From Niabella agricola (GTDB lineage Bacteria > Bacteroidota > Bacteroidia > Chitinophagales > Chitinophagaceae), in assembly GCF_021538615.1 (NCBI RefSeq), contig NZ_JAJHIZ010000003.1, positions 4,712,001-4,776,000 on the forward strand: a stretch of DNA of 64,000 nt. The letters run 5' to 3'. Positions 55,104 through 63,976 of this stretch are shown here, one piece after another. The notes beneath the pieces are model-generated. The model did no database searches. It saw only the letters and a list, made by a program, of their open reading frames with translations, and was not told where the DNA came from. Numbering within the stretch: position 1 is the stretch's first letter; each line of letters opens with the position of its first letter. The position numbers were made by a program, and so were the translations under genes.

Positions 55104-55570
55104 TTGTACACTCCTGGTTTTAATGTACTAGGGACAACATGCAGCCAGTTCCTTTTGCATGCGTTTCTTCAAGCCCCTGCCATTTCTTTTATTCAGAATA
55201 ATCCGCAGCTAGCTGTTCGTAGTATGTATCTGCTTTTTCCCAATCAGACTAAGCACACAATAAAAACTGGTGCAGATGTCATACCTGGCCTGTATACAAA
55301 TTTTTTTAGGCCGGTTGAATCATATATTGGAAGGCCATAGGATATAAAAGTGACGGAATCTCTTTTAATGTCGTTATCTGCTGTTTTCATCCGGTAATAG
55401 ATACAGGCCGGTTGCCAAAAAAGAGTATCCGCTATACCTGCAATCCAGTTCAGGTGATAGCGGATAATAGATACGGAATGTTAAAGAGGGTGGTTTGAAT
55501 AGCATAATCAGCTATGTCATTGGAGGATGTACGGCCTCCGGACCGAGGAGCTTAAAAGTGAAACATGAAT
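55104..55570. other. Intergenic region with a long stem-loop
   Basis: No gene is seen. TATCCGCTATACCTG (55426-55440) and CAGGTGATAGCGGATA (55451-55466) form an imperfect 15-bp stem with one bulge and a 10-base loop. AATAGATAC occurs both before and after it. It lies between convergent genes and may be a repeat or terminator. Confidence 0.5.
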
Positions 55571-56893
55571 TTACATCGTTTGTGTCCAGGCATCCCGGTC
55601 GTCCGGGCTGAACTTCCAGGGAGCAAAGTTATTTTCTACATTGCTGAACATAGTATTCCATTCCTGAGGTGCATTACTCTCTTCCATAACAAGGTAGCGG
55701 CGCAGCTGGAGAATGATATCCAGCGGGTTGATGCTTACCGGGCATTCCTGTACACAGGCATTGCAAGTGGTACAGGCGCGGAGTTCCTCCACTGAAATAT
55801 AATCATGCAGCAGGCTTTTGCCGTCGTCTTTCCATTCTTTATTTTGGTTGATGTTTTTGCCCACTTCTTCAGCACGATCGCGGGTATCCATCATGATTTT
55901 GCGGGGCGATAGCATTTTTCCGGTGATATTGGCCGGACAGGCAGTACTGCAACGTCCGCATTCCGTACAACTGTAGGCGTCCAGCAGGTTCTTCCAGCTA
56001 AGATCGGTCACATCCTTTGCTCCAAAGCGCGAAGGGGGGGCGGCGTCTGCCGGAGCCAGTTCCGGTTGCATGGCGTATAATACTTCATTCTGTACTGCCG
56101 GCATATTCTCCATTTCACCCATCGGTTTTAGCCGGGCATAATAAGCATTGGGAAATGCCAGCAGGATGTGCAGATGCTTGGAGTAGGGGAGGTAGTTTAA
56201 AAACGCCAGGATACCGATGATATGCAGCCACCAGCAGGCCCGTTCCAGCAATTGCAGGGATCCGTCGGAAAGCCCGCTGATCAGCGGCTGCAGATGTTGG
56301 GAAATGATAAAATTACCGGTGAAATGTGCGGCATAATGTTCCACACCACGCGCCTGGAGCAGGGTGTCGCTGGCATTCATGGTAAGAAATAATGCCATCA
56401 GCACAATTTCTGTAATGAGAATATAATTGGCATCACTACGGGGCCAGCCATCGAGATCTTTGCTTAAAAAGCGCCGGATCTTTAGTATATTTCTCCGGAT
56501 CAGGAAAATGGCACAGAAGGCCAATACGGCCAGGGCCAGCAACTCAAACGCATTGATCAGGAAGGTATAAAACCCTCCAAGCACTCCGGCAAACAACCGG
56601 TGTGTACTCAGCACCCCGTCCAGGATGATTTCGAGCACCTCGATATTAATGATGATAAAGCCTGCATATACAAAGAAGTGAAGCACACCCACCAGTGGAT
56701 TGCGGAACATCTTTTTTTGCCCAAAAGCCAGCAGCAACACATTCCTCCAGCGTTGGTCCGGGTGGTCATTGATCGTTTCATCCCTTCCCAGGTTGATGTT
56801 CCGGCGGATCTGCGTTATTTTTTTTGAAAAAAAGACAACGGCAATAGTAAATAATAATACAAATAAAATTTGTTGAGCAATTTGCATGAGCAT
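55571..56893 (-). CDS. Membrane (Fe-S) oxidoreductase, heterodisulfide-reductase/NarI-like fusion
   Basis: A 440-residue protein. The N-terminal part has about five or six TM helices (residues 5-25, 75-100, 115-140, 160-180 and about 225-240), like a NarI-type membrane domain. The C-terminal domain has two 4Fe-4S motifs: SCTECGRCSTACPANITGKM near residue 307 and RACTTCNACVQECPVSINPL near residue 370. It carries no CCG (DUF3483/HdrB) cysteine-rich module. This arrangement suits a quinone-linked Fe-S electron carrier; such genes usually precede a separate HdrB/GlpC-like CCG-domain gene, but that partner is not adjacent here. Electron donor and acceptor unknown. Confidence 0.88.
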   Translation of the reverse strand: MLMQIAQQILFVLLFTIAVVFFSKKITQIRRNINLGRDETINDHPDQRWRNVLLLAFGQKKMFRNPLVGVLHFFVYAGFIIINIEVLEIILDGVLSTHRLFAGVLGGFYTFLINAFELLALAVLAFCAIFLIRRNILKIRRFLSKDLDGWPRSDANYILITEIVLMALFLTMNASDTLLQARGVEHYAAHFTGNFIISQHLQPLISGLSDGSLQLLERACWWLHIIGILAFLNYLPYSKHLHILLAFPNAYYARLKPMGEMENMPAVQNEVLYAMQPELAPADAAPPSRFGAKDVTDLSWKNLLDAYSCTECGRCSTACPANITGKMLSPRKIMMDTRDRAEEVGKNINQNKEWKDDGKSLLHDYISVEELRACTTCNACVQECPVSINPLDIILQLRRYLVMEESNAPQEWNTMFSNVENNFAPWKFSPDDRDAWTQTM

Positions 56894-56967
56894 TCAGTTA
56901 CAAAGTGCTAATTTACGGCTTCCTTTACAAGTAGAGGCATTTTGAAGGCAATTTAAACGCATCGCAG

Positions 56968-57459
56968 GTGAAAAAATATCTATTGAATACAGAAACCGTA
57001 GAGAAGAAATTGCAGCGGCTGGCGCTGGAACTGATTGAAAACAATCTGGATGTGCCGGAGCTGATCCTGGTAGGTATTGAAGAACATGGTGTGGTGCTGG
57101 CAAAGAATATTCAGCGGCTGATCCAGAAAAACAGTAAGATCGCCACGCAATTGCTCACTCTGCAATTAAACAAAAAAAAGCCCGAGGCCGTCACACTCAG
57201 CCGGGAAATGGATTTTTCGGATAAAGTGATTGTGCTGATCGATGATGTGACCAACAGCGGTAAAACACTGCTCTATGCATTAAAACCATTTCTGAACGCA
57301 CATCCTGCCCGGATCCAGACGATGGTACTGGTGGAACGCACCCATACCTTGTTTCCCATTACACCGGATTATAAGGGAATTTCACTGGCAACCACACTGC
57401 AGGATCATATTTATGTGGAGGTAGAAGGAGATAAGGTAACCGGCGCATACCTGGCTTAA
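56968..57459 (+). CDS. Phosphoribosyltransferase family protein (PyrR-like)
   Basis: A 163-residue cytoplasmic protein from GTG 56968. The PRPP-binding loop VIVLIDDVTNSGKTLLYAL is at residues 87-105, with the usual acidic pair DD. Family features are LILVGIEEHGVVLAKNIQRL and the C-terminal HTLFPITPDYKGISLATTLQ. It resembles PyrR and other type I phosphoribosyltransferases, but the nucleobase-binding hood is not distinctive, so the substrate (uracil, hypoxanthine or a regulatory role) is open. It stands alone; a tandem repeat array follows. Confidence 0.88.
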   Translation: MKKYLLNTETVEKKLQRLALELIENNLDVPELILVGIEEHGVVLAKNIQRLIQKNSKIATQLLTLQLNKKKPEAVTLSREMDFSDKVIVLIDDVTNSGKTLLYALKPFLNAHPARIQTMVLVERTHTLFPITPDYKGISLATTLQDHIYVEVEGDKVTGAYLA

Positions 57460-57461
57460 TT

Positions 57462-57806
57462 TTCGTTGCGACCTTTGCGGATGCTTTGCGTGCCTCGCGG
57501 TTAAATCAAATCGCAAAGAGCGCAAGGGCCGCGCAAGGTGCGCCAGGATAGCTGCCATAACGATTTTCGCTGCGATCTTAGCGGATGCCTTGCGTCCGTT
57601 GCGGTAAATCAAACCGCCAGGAGCGCAAGGGTCGCGCAAGGTGCTCCAGGATAGCTGTTATAACGATTTTCGCTGCGACCTTTGCGGATGCTTTGCGTGC
57701 CTCGCGGTAAATCAAACCGCTGGGAGCGCAAGGTTCGCCAGGCTAACTGTTATAACGATTTTTATTGCGGCCTTCGCGGATGCTTTGCGTCCATAGCGGT
57801 TAAATG
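57462..57806. repeat. Tandem array of about 100-bp palindromic repeats
   Basis: Four units start at about 57462, 57561, 57664 and 57756 (periods 99-103 and 92; the last is partial). Each has CGATTTTCGCTGCGACCTTT, GCGGATGCTTTGCGTGCCTC, GCGGTAAATCAAACCGC, GGAGCGCAAGG and ATAGCTGTTATAA-type text. CTTTGCG/CGCAAAG and CCTTGCG/CGCAAGG blocks make each unit an imperfect palindrome. Relatives occur at 28530-28570 and 17210-17330. No spacer diversity, so not CRISPR. Confidence 0.9.
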
Positions 57807-57876
57807 AAAACGCAGTGGAACAGCATTGATTTACTATTGGCCATATCCAGGCCCGATTTCAGGTTCCAGATCTGGC

Positions 57877-58758
57877 TCAGGAAAATATTTTGGCCAGGAA
57901 TTTTTTCATTTCTTCCCAGGATGCTTTATCAGCAGCCTCGTCATATTTTATATCCAATTTAAATTTCTCGCCAATGGCTGTTGCTCCCGGGTTGGTAAAC
58001 GCATGTTTGGCGTTGGGATAGCCGATAAATTGCATATTGGCATTTGCTGCTTCCATTTCTTTTTTAAAATCATTCACCGCGCTTACCGGCACAAATGAAT
58101 CGGCATCGCCGTTTAAAACAAGGATAGAAGGAATAATACCACCTTTTCTTGCGGTGATCCCATAGCTTTCTAAACCACCATGGAAGCTCACCACCCCTTT
58201 CAGCGGTTCGCCCAGGCGCGCCATATTTAAGGCCATGGTGCCGCCAAAACAGTAACCGATGGCTGCAATTTTAGTGGTATCTGCCTGCGGATAAGATTTT
58301 GCAATAGAGAGAGCATTGTCAAACCGCTCCTGTGCCAGTTGCGCATTTTTATAGTACTTCATGGCTTCATTCCCCGCATCTTTCGGGTTATTCAGTACTT
58401 TGCCGCCTCCATACATGTCTACTACCAGGGCAAAATAACCCAGTTCTGCGATTTGTTTCGCACGATCTTTTACGTAATCCGTAACTCCCCACCATTCAGG
58501 AATGATCAGTACAATAGGTTTTCTGCCGGCATTGGCACTATCGTATGCCATAATGCTGTTAAAGGTCTTGATTCCGTCTTCGTATTCCACCGGCTCTGTT
58601 TTCACATGAGGCAATTCGCGTACCACAGCCGTGTTGCTGATACTGGCAGTATCCTTGTCCGCTTGCGTATCCGGGGTTTTGTCGGAACCACCATTGCAGG
58701 CGATCAGGAAGAACAATACACCAGCTGAAAATAAAGAAGCGATTTGCTTTAGGATCAT
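57877..58758 (-). CDS. Dienelactone hydrolase family lipoprotein
   Basis: A 293-residue alpha/beta-hydrolase with lipoprotein signal (MILKQIASLFSAGVLFFLIAC, Cys21), followed by a Thr/Asp-rich linker. The hydrolase domain contains the nucleophile in IGYCFGGTMALNMAR (Cys, the DLH type), then LVLNGDADSFVP (Asp) and YPNAKHAFTNP (His) completing a Cys-Asp-His triad. ALVVDMYGGGKVLNNPKDAG is the family's substrate-lid segment. It probably acts on an ester or lactone in the periplasm; the substrate is unknown. Monocistronic, next to the repeat array. Confidence 0.92.
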   Translation of the reverse strand: MILKQIASLFSAGVLFFLIACNGGSDKTPDTQADKDTASISNTAVVRELPHVKTEPVEYEDGIKTFNSIMAYDSANAGRKPIVLIIPEWWGVTDYVKDRAKQIAELGYFALVVDMYGGGKVLNNPKDAGNEAMKYYKNAQLAQERFDNALSIAKSYPQADTTKIAAIGYCFGGTMALNMARLGEPLKGVVSFHGGLESYGITARKGGIIPSILVLNGDADSFVPVSAVNDFKKEMEAANANMQFIGYPNAKHAFTNPGATAIGEKFKLDIKYDEAADKASWEEMKKFLAKIFS

Positions 58759-58911
58759 AGTCGAAGGTTTGTCTGAATATACGAATAAGATTTTAAATGA
58801 AGTACCGGTTGCAAATTTATTCTAAAAGCCACAATTTTCCCTTAATAAAATTGTATCTTGCCTCAGATTCCGGGTAACGGTATCCGTGGTTTTAAGAGGA
58901 GTGTTGATAAA

Positions 58912-59589
58912 ATGAAACAGATTATTGTTGCGATAGATGGCTGGTCCAGTTGTGGAAAAAGTACCCTGGCCAAACAGATGGCTAAGGTACTGGGATATAT
59001 TTACGTGGACAGCGGGGCGATGTACCGGGCGATAACGCTTTATTTTCTGAGGAATCATATCGATTGGGACAAGGAAAAGGAAGTAAAGGAGGCGCTGAAG
59101 GATATTGAGCTGGACTTCCGCACCAATGATCAAAACGGTACCGTTGAAATTTACCTGAATGATGAAAATGTAGAGTACCTGATCCGCGATCTGATTGTTG
59201 CTGAAAAAGTGAGCGAAGTGGCGGCAGTAAAAGCCGTGCGGGAGTTCGCCGTAGCACAACAGCAAAAACTGGGAAAGAAAAAAGGCATCGTGATGGATGG
59301 CCGTGATATCGGCACCGTGGTATTCCCCAAAGCGGAGCTGAAATTGTTTATGACGGCGGATAATGCAGTCCGTGTAGAACGGAGATTTAAGGAGTTGGTT
59401 GAAAAAAATCCGAATATAACGATTGAAGAAGTTGCGGAAAATATCCAAATGCGGGACTATATTGATTCTAACCGTGAAGTAAGCCCGCTGCGTCAGGCAA
59501 AGGATGCCATAGTGATCGATAACACGAACCTGACTCCGGAGGAGCAGCTGAAGAAAGCATTAAAATTGGTAAAGAATATTTCGGGATAA
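58912..59589 (+). CDS. cmk: Cytidylate kinase
   Basis: 225 residues from ATG 58912 (MKQIIVAIDGWSSCGKST), preferred over an upstream in-frame ATG at 58858. The P-loop GWSSCGKST is at residues 10-18, followed by DSGAMYRAITLYFL (the family's substrate motif), GIVMDGRDIGTVVFPKAELK and the LID-like REVSPLRQAKDAIVIDNTN. It phosphorylates CMP and dCMP in nucleotide synthesis and salvage. Length and motifs are normal. Monocistronic; promoter not obvious. Confidence 0.97.
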   Translation: MKQIIVAIDGWSSCGKSTLAKQMAKVLGYIYVDSGAMYRAITLYFLRNHIDWDKEKEVKEALKDIELDFRTNDQNGTVEIYLNDENVEYLIRDLIVAEKVSEVAAVKAVREFAVAQQQKLGKKKGIVMDGRDIGTVVFPKAELKLFMTADNAVRVERRFKELVEKNPNITIEEVAENIQMRDYIDSNREVSPLRQAKDAIVIDNTNLTPEEQLKKALKLVKNISG

Positions 59590-59659
59590 CCAGCCGTTTT
59601 TCCTGGTTCATTTTATGGATCTCCGCGCGCTGGCCCTTTGAACTCTAAACATCAGTCAT

Positions 59660-60778
59660 ATGCGTACACGCCGGAATTTTATCCAGAAGATGGGACTTTC
59701 TGCCCTTGGTCTTTATACGATTCAGGGGTTAAATGCAAACAGTATTTTACGGTTACAGCCAAAAGTAGCGGATGGTCCTGTACTGCGGGTAGCATTAATG
59801 GGATTGGGAGGGTATGCCACCCGTGTTGCCGAATCTATGCAGCAGTCCAAACGGGCAAAGATTACCGGCCTGATCAGTGGTACACCGGAGAAACTAAAAA
59901 CCTGGGGTGCTAAATACAATGTACCGGAAAACAGCCGTTATAATTATGAAAACTTTGATGCCATTCGCAACAACCCCGATATTGATGCGGTGTATGTAAT
60001 TACACCCAATGCCCTGCATCACAACCAGGTGATCCGCAGCGCCCGGGCAGGAAAACACGTGATCTGCGAAAAGCCGATGGGGCTGAATGCCAAAGAAGGA
60101 CGGGAAATGGTGGATGTCTGCAAAAAGGCGGGTAAAAAATTACTGGTGGGATACCGGATGCATTTTGAACCACTCACGCTGGAAATTCACCGGATGCGTA
60201 CGGCAGGAGAGCTGGGAGCTATTAAATTTTTTCAGGGACTTTCAGGATTCCGGCTTGGTGACCCTACTCAATGGCGGGTAAATAAAGCCCTGGCCGGTGG
60301 CGGTGCCTTGATGGATATTGGTATTTATGCATTGAATGGCTGCCGGTATATGGTGGGCGAGGAGCCGGTTTGGGTTACCGCCCAGGAAACCAAAACAGAT
60401 TCGGTGAAGTTTAAAGAGGGGGTGGACGAAACCATTACATTTCAGCTGGGATTTCCCAGTGGGGCCACGGCCTCCTGTCTTTCTTCGTATAATATGAACA
60501 ATCTCGACCGCTTTTTCCTGAATGGCGATAAGGGATTTGCAGAACTGCAACCGGCTTCCAGTTACGGGCCTATTAAAGGGCGCACTCATAAAGGCCCGCT
60601 GGATATTGCCAACGACCGCCCCCAGCAGGCCACTCAAATGGATGAGATGGCGGCGATCATCCTGGATGATAAGAAGCCGGTAATACCCGTTGATGGCGAA
60701 GAAGGGCTTCGGGATCTGGTGATCATCGATGCCATCTATAAGGCCGTAAAGACAGGAGGAAAGATAAAACTTGGATGA
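59660..60778 (+). CDS. Gfo/Idh/MocA-family oxidoreductase, Tat-exported
   Basis: A 372-residue protein with a twin-arginine signal (MRTRRNFIQKMGLSALGLYT). Rossmann N-terminal domain with VLRVALMGLGGYATRVAESM, DAVYVITPNALHHNQVIRSA and the conserved GKHVICEKPMGL; the Lys-Pro is the family's catalytic dinucleotide. The C-terminal substrate domain has GGGALMDIGIYALNGCRYMV and GVDETITFQLGFPSGATASC. Homologues include glucose-fructose oxidoreductase and inositol dehydrogenases, which use NAD(P), often tightly bound when exported. The 236 bases downstream hold an A/C-rich repeat (listed). Confidence 0.93.
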   Translation: MRTRRNFIQKMGLSALGLYTIQGLNANSILRLQPKVADGPVLRVALMGLGGYATRVAESMQQSKRAKITGLISGTPEKLKTWGAKYNVPENSRYNYENFDAIRNNPDIDAVYVITPNALHHNQVIRSARAGKHVICEKPMGLNAKEGREMVDVCKKAGKKLLVGYRMHFEPLTLEIHRMRTAGELGAIKFFQGLSGFRLGDPTQWRVNKALAGGGALMDIGIYALNGCRYMVGEEPVWVTAQETKTDSVKFKEGVDETITFQLGFPSGATASCLSSYNMNNLDRFFLNGDKGFAELQPASSYGPIKGRTHKGPLDIANDRPQQATQMDEMAAIILDDKKPVIPVDGEEGLRDLVIIDAIYKAVKTGGKIKLG

Positions 60779-60799
60779 GTGGAGCTGTGAATTACGAAA

Positions 60800-60905
60800 T
60801 GCCAATATTTAAATTCTAAATACCAAAGGTTAGGTACCAAATTTTAAATTTCAAATTCCAAAAAACCAAATAGCAAAAGTTAAGACCCAAATCTCAAAAA
60901 TTTCA
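60800..60905. repeat. A/C-rich degenerate tandem repeat (AAATTCCAAA type)
   Basis: Repeated AAATTCTAAATACCAAAGG, CCAAATTTTAAATTTCAAAT, TCCAAAAAACCAAATAGC and similar units with period about 8-9 bases. It is akin in composition to the heptanucleotide AAATTCA array inside valS. No gene is seen in 60779-61014. Confidence 0.65.
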
Positions 60906-61014
60906 GAAAATGATGGTGGTCACTGATCGCGGTCCGCTGAAAGTTGAAGACTGCCTGCTAAATTTCTGCTGCTTATTTCCCAACTCCATATTATTTTTAT
61001 ACAAAAATTAATCT

Positions 61015-62610
61015 ATGCCTATCAGAATGACGGATGATCCCAATAGCGGGGATAACGACTTTAATGATGACCGTGGCGGCGGAGGCTCCGGCCCGGGCGG
61101 CGGCGGAAGCGGACTTTTTGGATTGCTGCCTTTGTTGCTGGGACTGTTCCGCGGAAAAGGAATTATTGTATTAGTGATTATTGCCGCTGCTGTTTATTTT
61201 TTGGGCGGACGTGGCGGTTGCAGTAATATCGGTGGTTTAAGCGACGCCGCGCAGCAACTGTTTTCTCAAAGCGGGTATAGCTATAATCCCAATGAATTTA
61301 ATAAGGCCAAGATTTATGAAGGCCTGGAGGAAAATAACAATAAAAACCCCTTGCCGGAAGCCGTTTCCCTACTGCGTTTTGCGCCTCAAAGAGGCGATCA
61401 GGGACAGCAGGGAAGTTGCGTGGCCTGGAGCAGTGCCTATGCCGCGCAAACGATTTTAACCGCGGCAGCAACCGGTCAGGATCCGAACACCATTGCATTT
61501 AGCCCCTCATATTTATACAACCAGATCCGCCTGGGGAATGATTGTCAGGGGTCCTATATACAACGGGCCATGGAAGCGATGAAAGCCAATGGTGGTGTTC
61601 CGTTACGCGCCTATCCGTATGATGACCAGGATTGCAGCCGGACGCCGGATGGAGCAGCACTTCAGGCCGGGCGCCAGCACACCATTCATGGGTTCACCCG
61701 CCTTACCCAGGGGGATAACCTGAACCAGATCAGCGTAAGGGCACTCAAAGAACATTTGGCCAAGGACGCGCCGGTAGTGATCGGAATGTTGGTGGGCCAG
61801 AGTTTTATGCAGGATATGATGGGAAAAGACCTCTGGCAACCGCAGGGAATGGATCAGTCGCAGGTGGGTATGGGCGGGCATGCCATGTGCGTGATCGGAT
61901 ACGACGACCGAAAATATGGCGGCGCCTTCCAGATTATGAACAGTTGGACCCCCCAATGGGGAACCAACGGCGTAGCCTGGGTGCGCTATGGCGATTTTAA
62001 AAATTACGTACGGGAGGCGTACGGTATTGATCCGCTGCCCAAGGCGGCCAATATAGCGGCCATGCCGCTGGAGTGCAATGTGGGATTGGTAGATAATAGT
62101 ACTAAAAAGTACATCCGGCTGAAGTCAACAGGGAACAATAGCTTCCAGACGGTGACACCAATAAAAGTAGGCACCCGCTTTAAAATGGAGGTAAAGAATA
62201 CGACCGAATGTTATATCTATATTTTCGGTCAGGAAACAACCGGCAGCAGTTATGTACTGTTTCCTTACCTGAAGCCCGGGCAAGCGGTTTCCAAGCATTC
62301 TCCTTATTGTGGAATCACCGGTTACCGTTTATTCCCCCGGTCAGAATCCATGGAGGCCGATAATCAGGGAACCCGTGATCAGATCGCCATTGTGGCCAGC
62401 AAAAAAGAGCTGGATTATAATCAGCTCAATGACGCCATTACTGCCAATACACAGCCTACTTATACCGGTAAAGTTAATGAAGCATTGAGAAGTCTGCTGG
62501 CTCCGGGTGCTGTTTATAATAGCACACCTGATGGCCGCATTTATCTGAAAGCTACAGCCAATGCCGGTCAGGCTGCGGTTACCATTGTAGCCTTTGATAA
62601 AGTGCCCTGA
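61015..62610 (+). CDS. C1-family (papain-like) cysteine peptidase, membrane-anchored
   Basis: A 531-residue protein. Residues 1-45 are cytoplasmic, Asp/Asn- then Gly-rich (DDRGGGGSGPGGGGSGLFGL), and one TM helix follows (GIIVLVIIAAAVYFLG, about 46-65). The peptidase domain (about 115-345) has the active-site Cys in GSCVAWSSAYAAQ near residue 135, His in GGHAMCVIGYDD near 288 and Asn in IMNSWTPQWG near 308, the normal C1A triad. A C-terminal domain of about 180 residues (VTPIKVGTRFKMEVKNTTEC, YVLFPYLKPGQAVSK) resembles DUF4384. The catalytic part faces the periplasm if the TM orients as usual. Substrate unknown; no operon neighbours. Confidence 0.9.
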   Translation: MPIRMTDDPNSGDNDFNDDRGGGGSGPGGGGSGLFGLLPLLLGLFRGKGIIVLVIIAAAVYFLGGRGGCSNIGGLSDAAQQLFSQSGYSYNPNEFNKAKIYEGLEENNNKNPLPEAVSLLRFAPQRGDQGQQGSCVAWSSAYAAQTILTAAATGQDPNTIAFSPSYLYNQIRLGNDCQGSYIQRAMEAMKANGGVPLRAYPYDDQDCSRTPDGAALQAGRQHTIHGFTRLTQGDNLNQISVRALKEHLAKDAPVVIGMLVGQSFMQDMMGKDLWQPQGMDQSQVGMGGHAMCVIGYDDRKYGGAFQIMNSWTPQWGTNGVAWVRYGDFKNYVREAYGIDPLPKAANIAAMPLECNVGLVDNSTKKYIRLKSTGNNSFQTVTPIKVGTRFKMEVKNTTECYIYIFGQETTGSSYVLFPYLKPGQAVSKHSPYCGITGYRLFPRSESMEADNQGTRDQIAIVASKKELDYNQLNDAITANTQPTYTGKVNEALRSLLAPGAVYNSTPDGRIYLKATANAGQAAVTIVAFDKVP

Positions 62611-62631
62611 TTGGAATCCGACTTTAATGAA

Positions 62632-62668
62632 AACCGGTTTGTGCACGGCAGTTGGGTGCAAACCGGTT
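62632..62668. terminator. Bidirectional terminator
   Basis: AACCGGTTTG (62632-62641) and CAAACCGGTT (62659-62668) form a 10-bp stem with a 17-base loop that can pair further (TGCAC/GTGCA). It lies between the convergent C1 peptidase and hypothetical genes. Confidence 0.72.
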
Positions 62669-62675
62669 ATTTTAT

Positions 62676-63233
62676 CTAGTTGATCGGAATGCCAAACCAG
62701 CTGAGTTTTCGCTCATAAAACATAGCCCTTCGTTTCGATTTGGACTTAGAAAGATACTCATCCGGCCAATCTTTTTGTTCTTTTAGCTGCGGTTCGAGCG
62801 AGCGGATCGATTTTTGTAGGGAGGCCTTGGCTGAAGCAACATTCGAAAAGCGGGTATCCACTTTCGATAACCGTTCCGTGATGCCGGTAAAAATCCGCGC
62901 TGCGGCACCGAACATTTCTTTAATTGCCTCATCCGGTTTAGCCGGGGTAAACTGATGATTGCGGTTGTCGATGTACCGGTTTACCAAAATAATGGCCTCG
63001 TTGTCGTCGTCTGTGATCTGGTTAATTGTATCCACAGCAACCTGTTGTTTTTCGTTCTGTTTCTTTATACGGAGATTTTCCAGCTGCATTTTCAAATGAT
63101 GGAGCCGGTCAAAGATCATTGAATTGCGCACGCCGTTTTTTTCAATGCGGTAGATAGCGCCCGTGTTTTTGAGGGGAGTTGGGCAGCTGCTTTTTTTATG
63201 CTGTTTGGTAAGAAAATATACCTGTTTGAACAT
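62676..63233 (-). CDS. Hypothetical protein, alpha-helical, basic
   Basis: 185 residues from ATG 63233 (MFKQVYFLTKQHKKSS); AGGA lies just upstream. The ATG at 63260 would add nine residues. A short basic N-terminus leads into a helical body (MIFDRLHHLKMQLENLRIKK, ITDDDNEAIILVNRYIDNRN, ARIFTGITERLSKVDTRFSN, KASLQKSIRSLEPQLKEQKD) and a Ser/Lys tail (YLSKSKSKRRAMFYERKLSW). I recognise no family, signal peptide or TM segment. A repeated TACTAC motif (63272-63296) sits 39 bases upstream. Probably cytoplasmic; could be a regulator or a structural component, unproven. Confidence 0.72.
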   Translation of the reverse strand: MFKQVYFLTKQHKKSSCPTPLKNTGAIYRIEKNGVRNSMIFDRLHHLKMQLENLRIKKQNEKQQVAVDTINQITDDDNEAIILVNRYIDNRNHQFTPAKPDEAIKEMFGAAARIFTGITERLSKVDTRFSNVASAKASLQKSIRSLEPQLKEQKDWPDEYLSKSKSKRRAMFYERKLSWFGIPIN

Positions 63234-63271
63234 TCCTGATGAGTGGATTGAATACAGCAAATGTTAAAAAA

Positions 63272-63296
63272 GTAGTACTTACTACTATTTTACTAC
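63272..63296. promoter_or_regulatory. Triple half-site array upstream of the helical hypothetical gene
   Basis: GTAGTA (63272-63277), TACTAC (63280-63285) and TACTAC (63291-63296): the first two form a palindrome with a 2-base spacer and the third is a direct repeat 11 bases on, i.e. one helical turn. This is the spacing of a regulator-binding site; the factor is unknown. Confidence 0.5.
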
Positions 63297-63931
63297 CTGT
63301 TTTTTTAGAAATATTGACCTAACTTCGCATTAGTTAAAAGCCGTATATAACGCGCAGGCGGTATGCAGGTTTATGATCGGGCTTTTAATAGATGACTATC
63401 GCCCTCAATACCATGTAGCTGAACCCATAGAAAGATGCATAAAATTGAAAGCGTGTTTAGAAATGATCTTCTGAATACGGGTTCATATTTTAATCCATAG
63501 TTTACGCTGAGGTTGATCTGCGTGGGAGTAAAGGGCAGGTTATTTTTAAGATGATTTACGTAGTTAAAGGAACGCTTTAAGCACGACCTGTTCGGAATCA
63601 AATTGCCGGGTTTTATGAGACATGTATATTCTGGCAGCCGTGCGCATATAAGCGATGATAAAAATAAATAAATGCAACCAAAATATGCGTATGGGTAAAA
63701 CTAGCTGCCGCAGGGGATCAGTATTCATACATTATTCATCCGGATTTGTAGCATCGCCGGAAGGCCGGAACGGGAACTGCTTTGGAGTACTGTACAAGGA
63801 TTGTCGGGACTCATTTAAATAAGTTCAGGTTACCAGGCAACAGTGGCAGGCGCGAGGGCCTTTTGAGCAATATTCTTAAATGAAAATGTAGCGCGTGCGT
63901 GAGTTTACATTTATACTTAACAGGAGGCATC
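63297..63931. other. Intergenic region, no supported gene
   Basis: About 630 bases without a convincing CDS. A minus-strand frame (63371-63601) encodes 76 residues with no recognisable start context. Near 63921 is AGGAGG, upstream of the short leader frame. Confidence 0.4.
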
Positions 63932-63976
63932 ATGATATTTCATCTGTATAATAGAGATTTCATATGTATAAAATAA
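63932..63976 (+). CDS. Possible 14-codon leader peptide overlapping the next start
   Basis: ATG 63932 follows a perfect AGGAGG with a 5-base spacing, unusual here where most starts lack one. The frame MIFHLYNRDFICIK ends at TAA 63974-63976, which overlaps the first codons of the next frame (start 63964). It may couple translation of that gene, or be a chance frame. Confidence 0.3.
   Translation: MIFHLYNRDFICIK

Noticed and set aside
57462..57806. CRISPR array or satellite in coding DNA
   Set aside because: Repeats are about 100 bp, contiguous and degenerate, with no spacer/repeat alternation.
63371..63601. 76-codon minus-strand ORF
   Set aside because: No start context and no recognisable domain; possibly a remnant but not supported as a gene.
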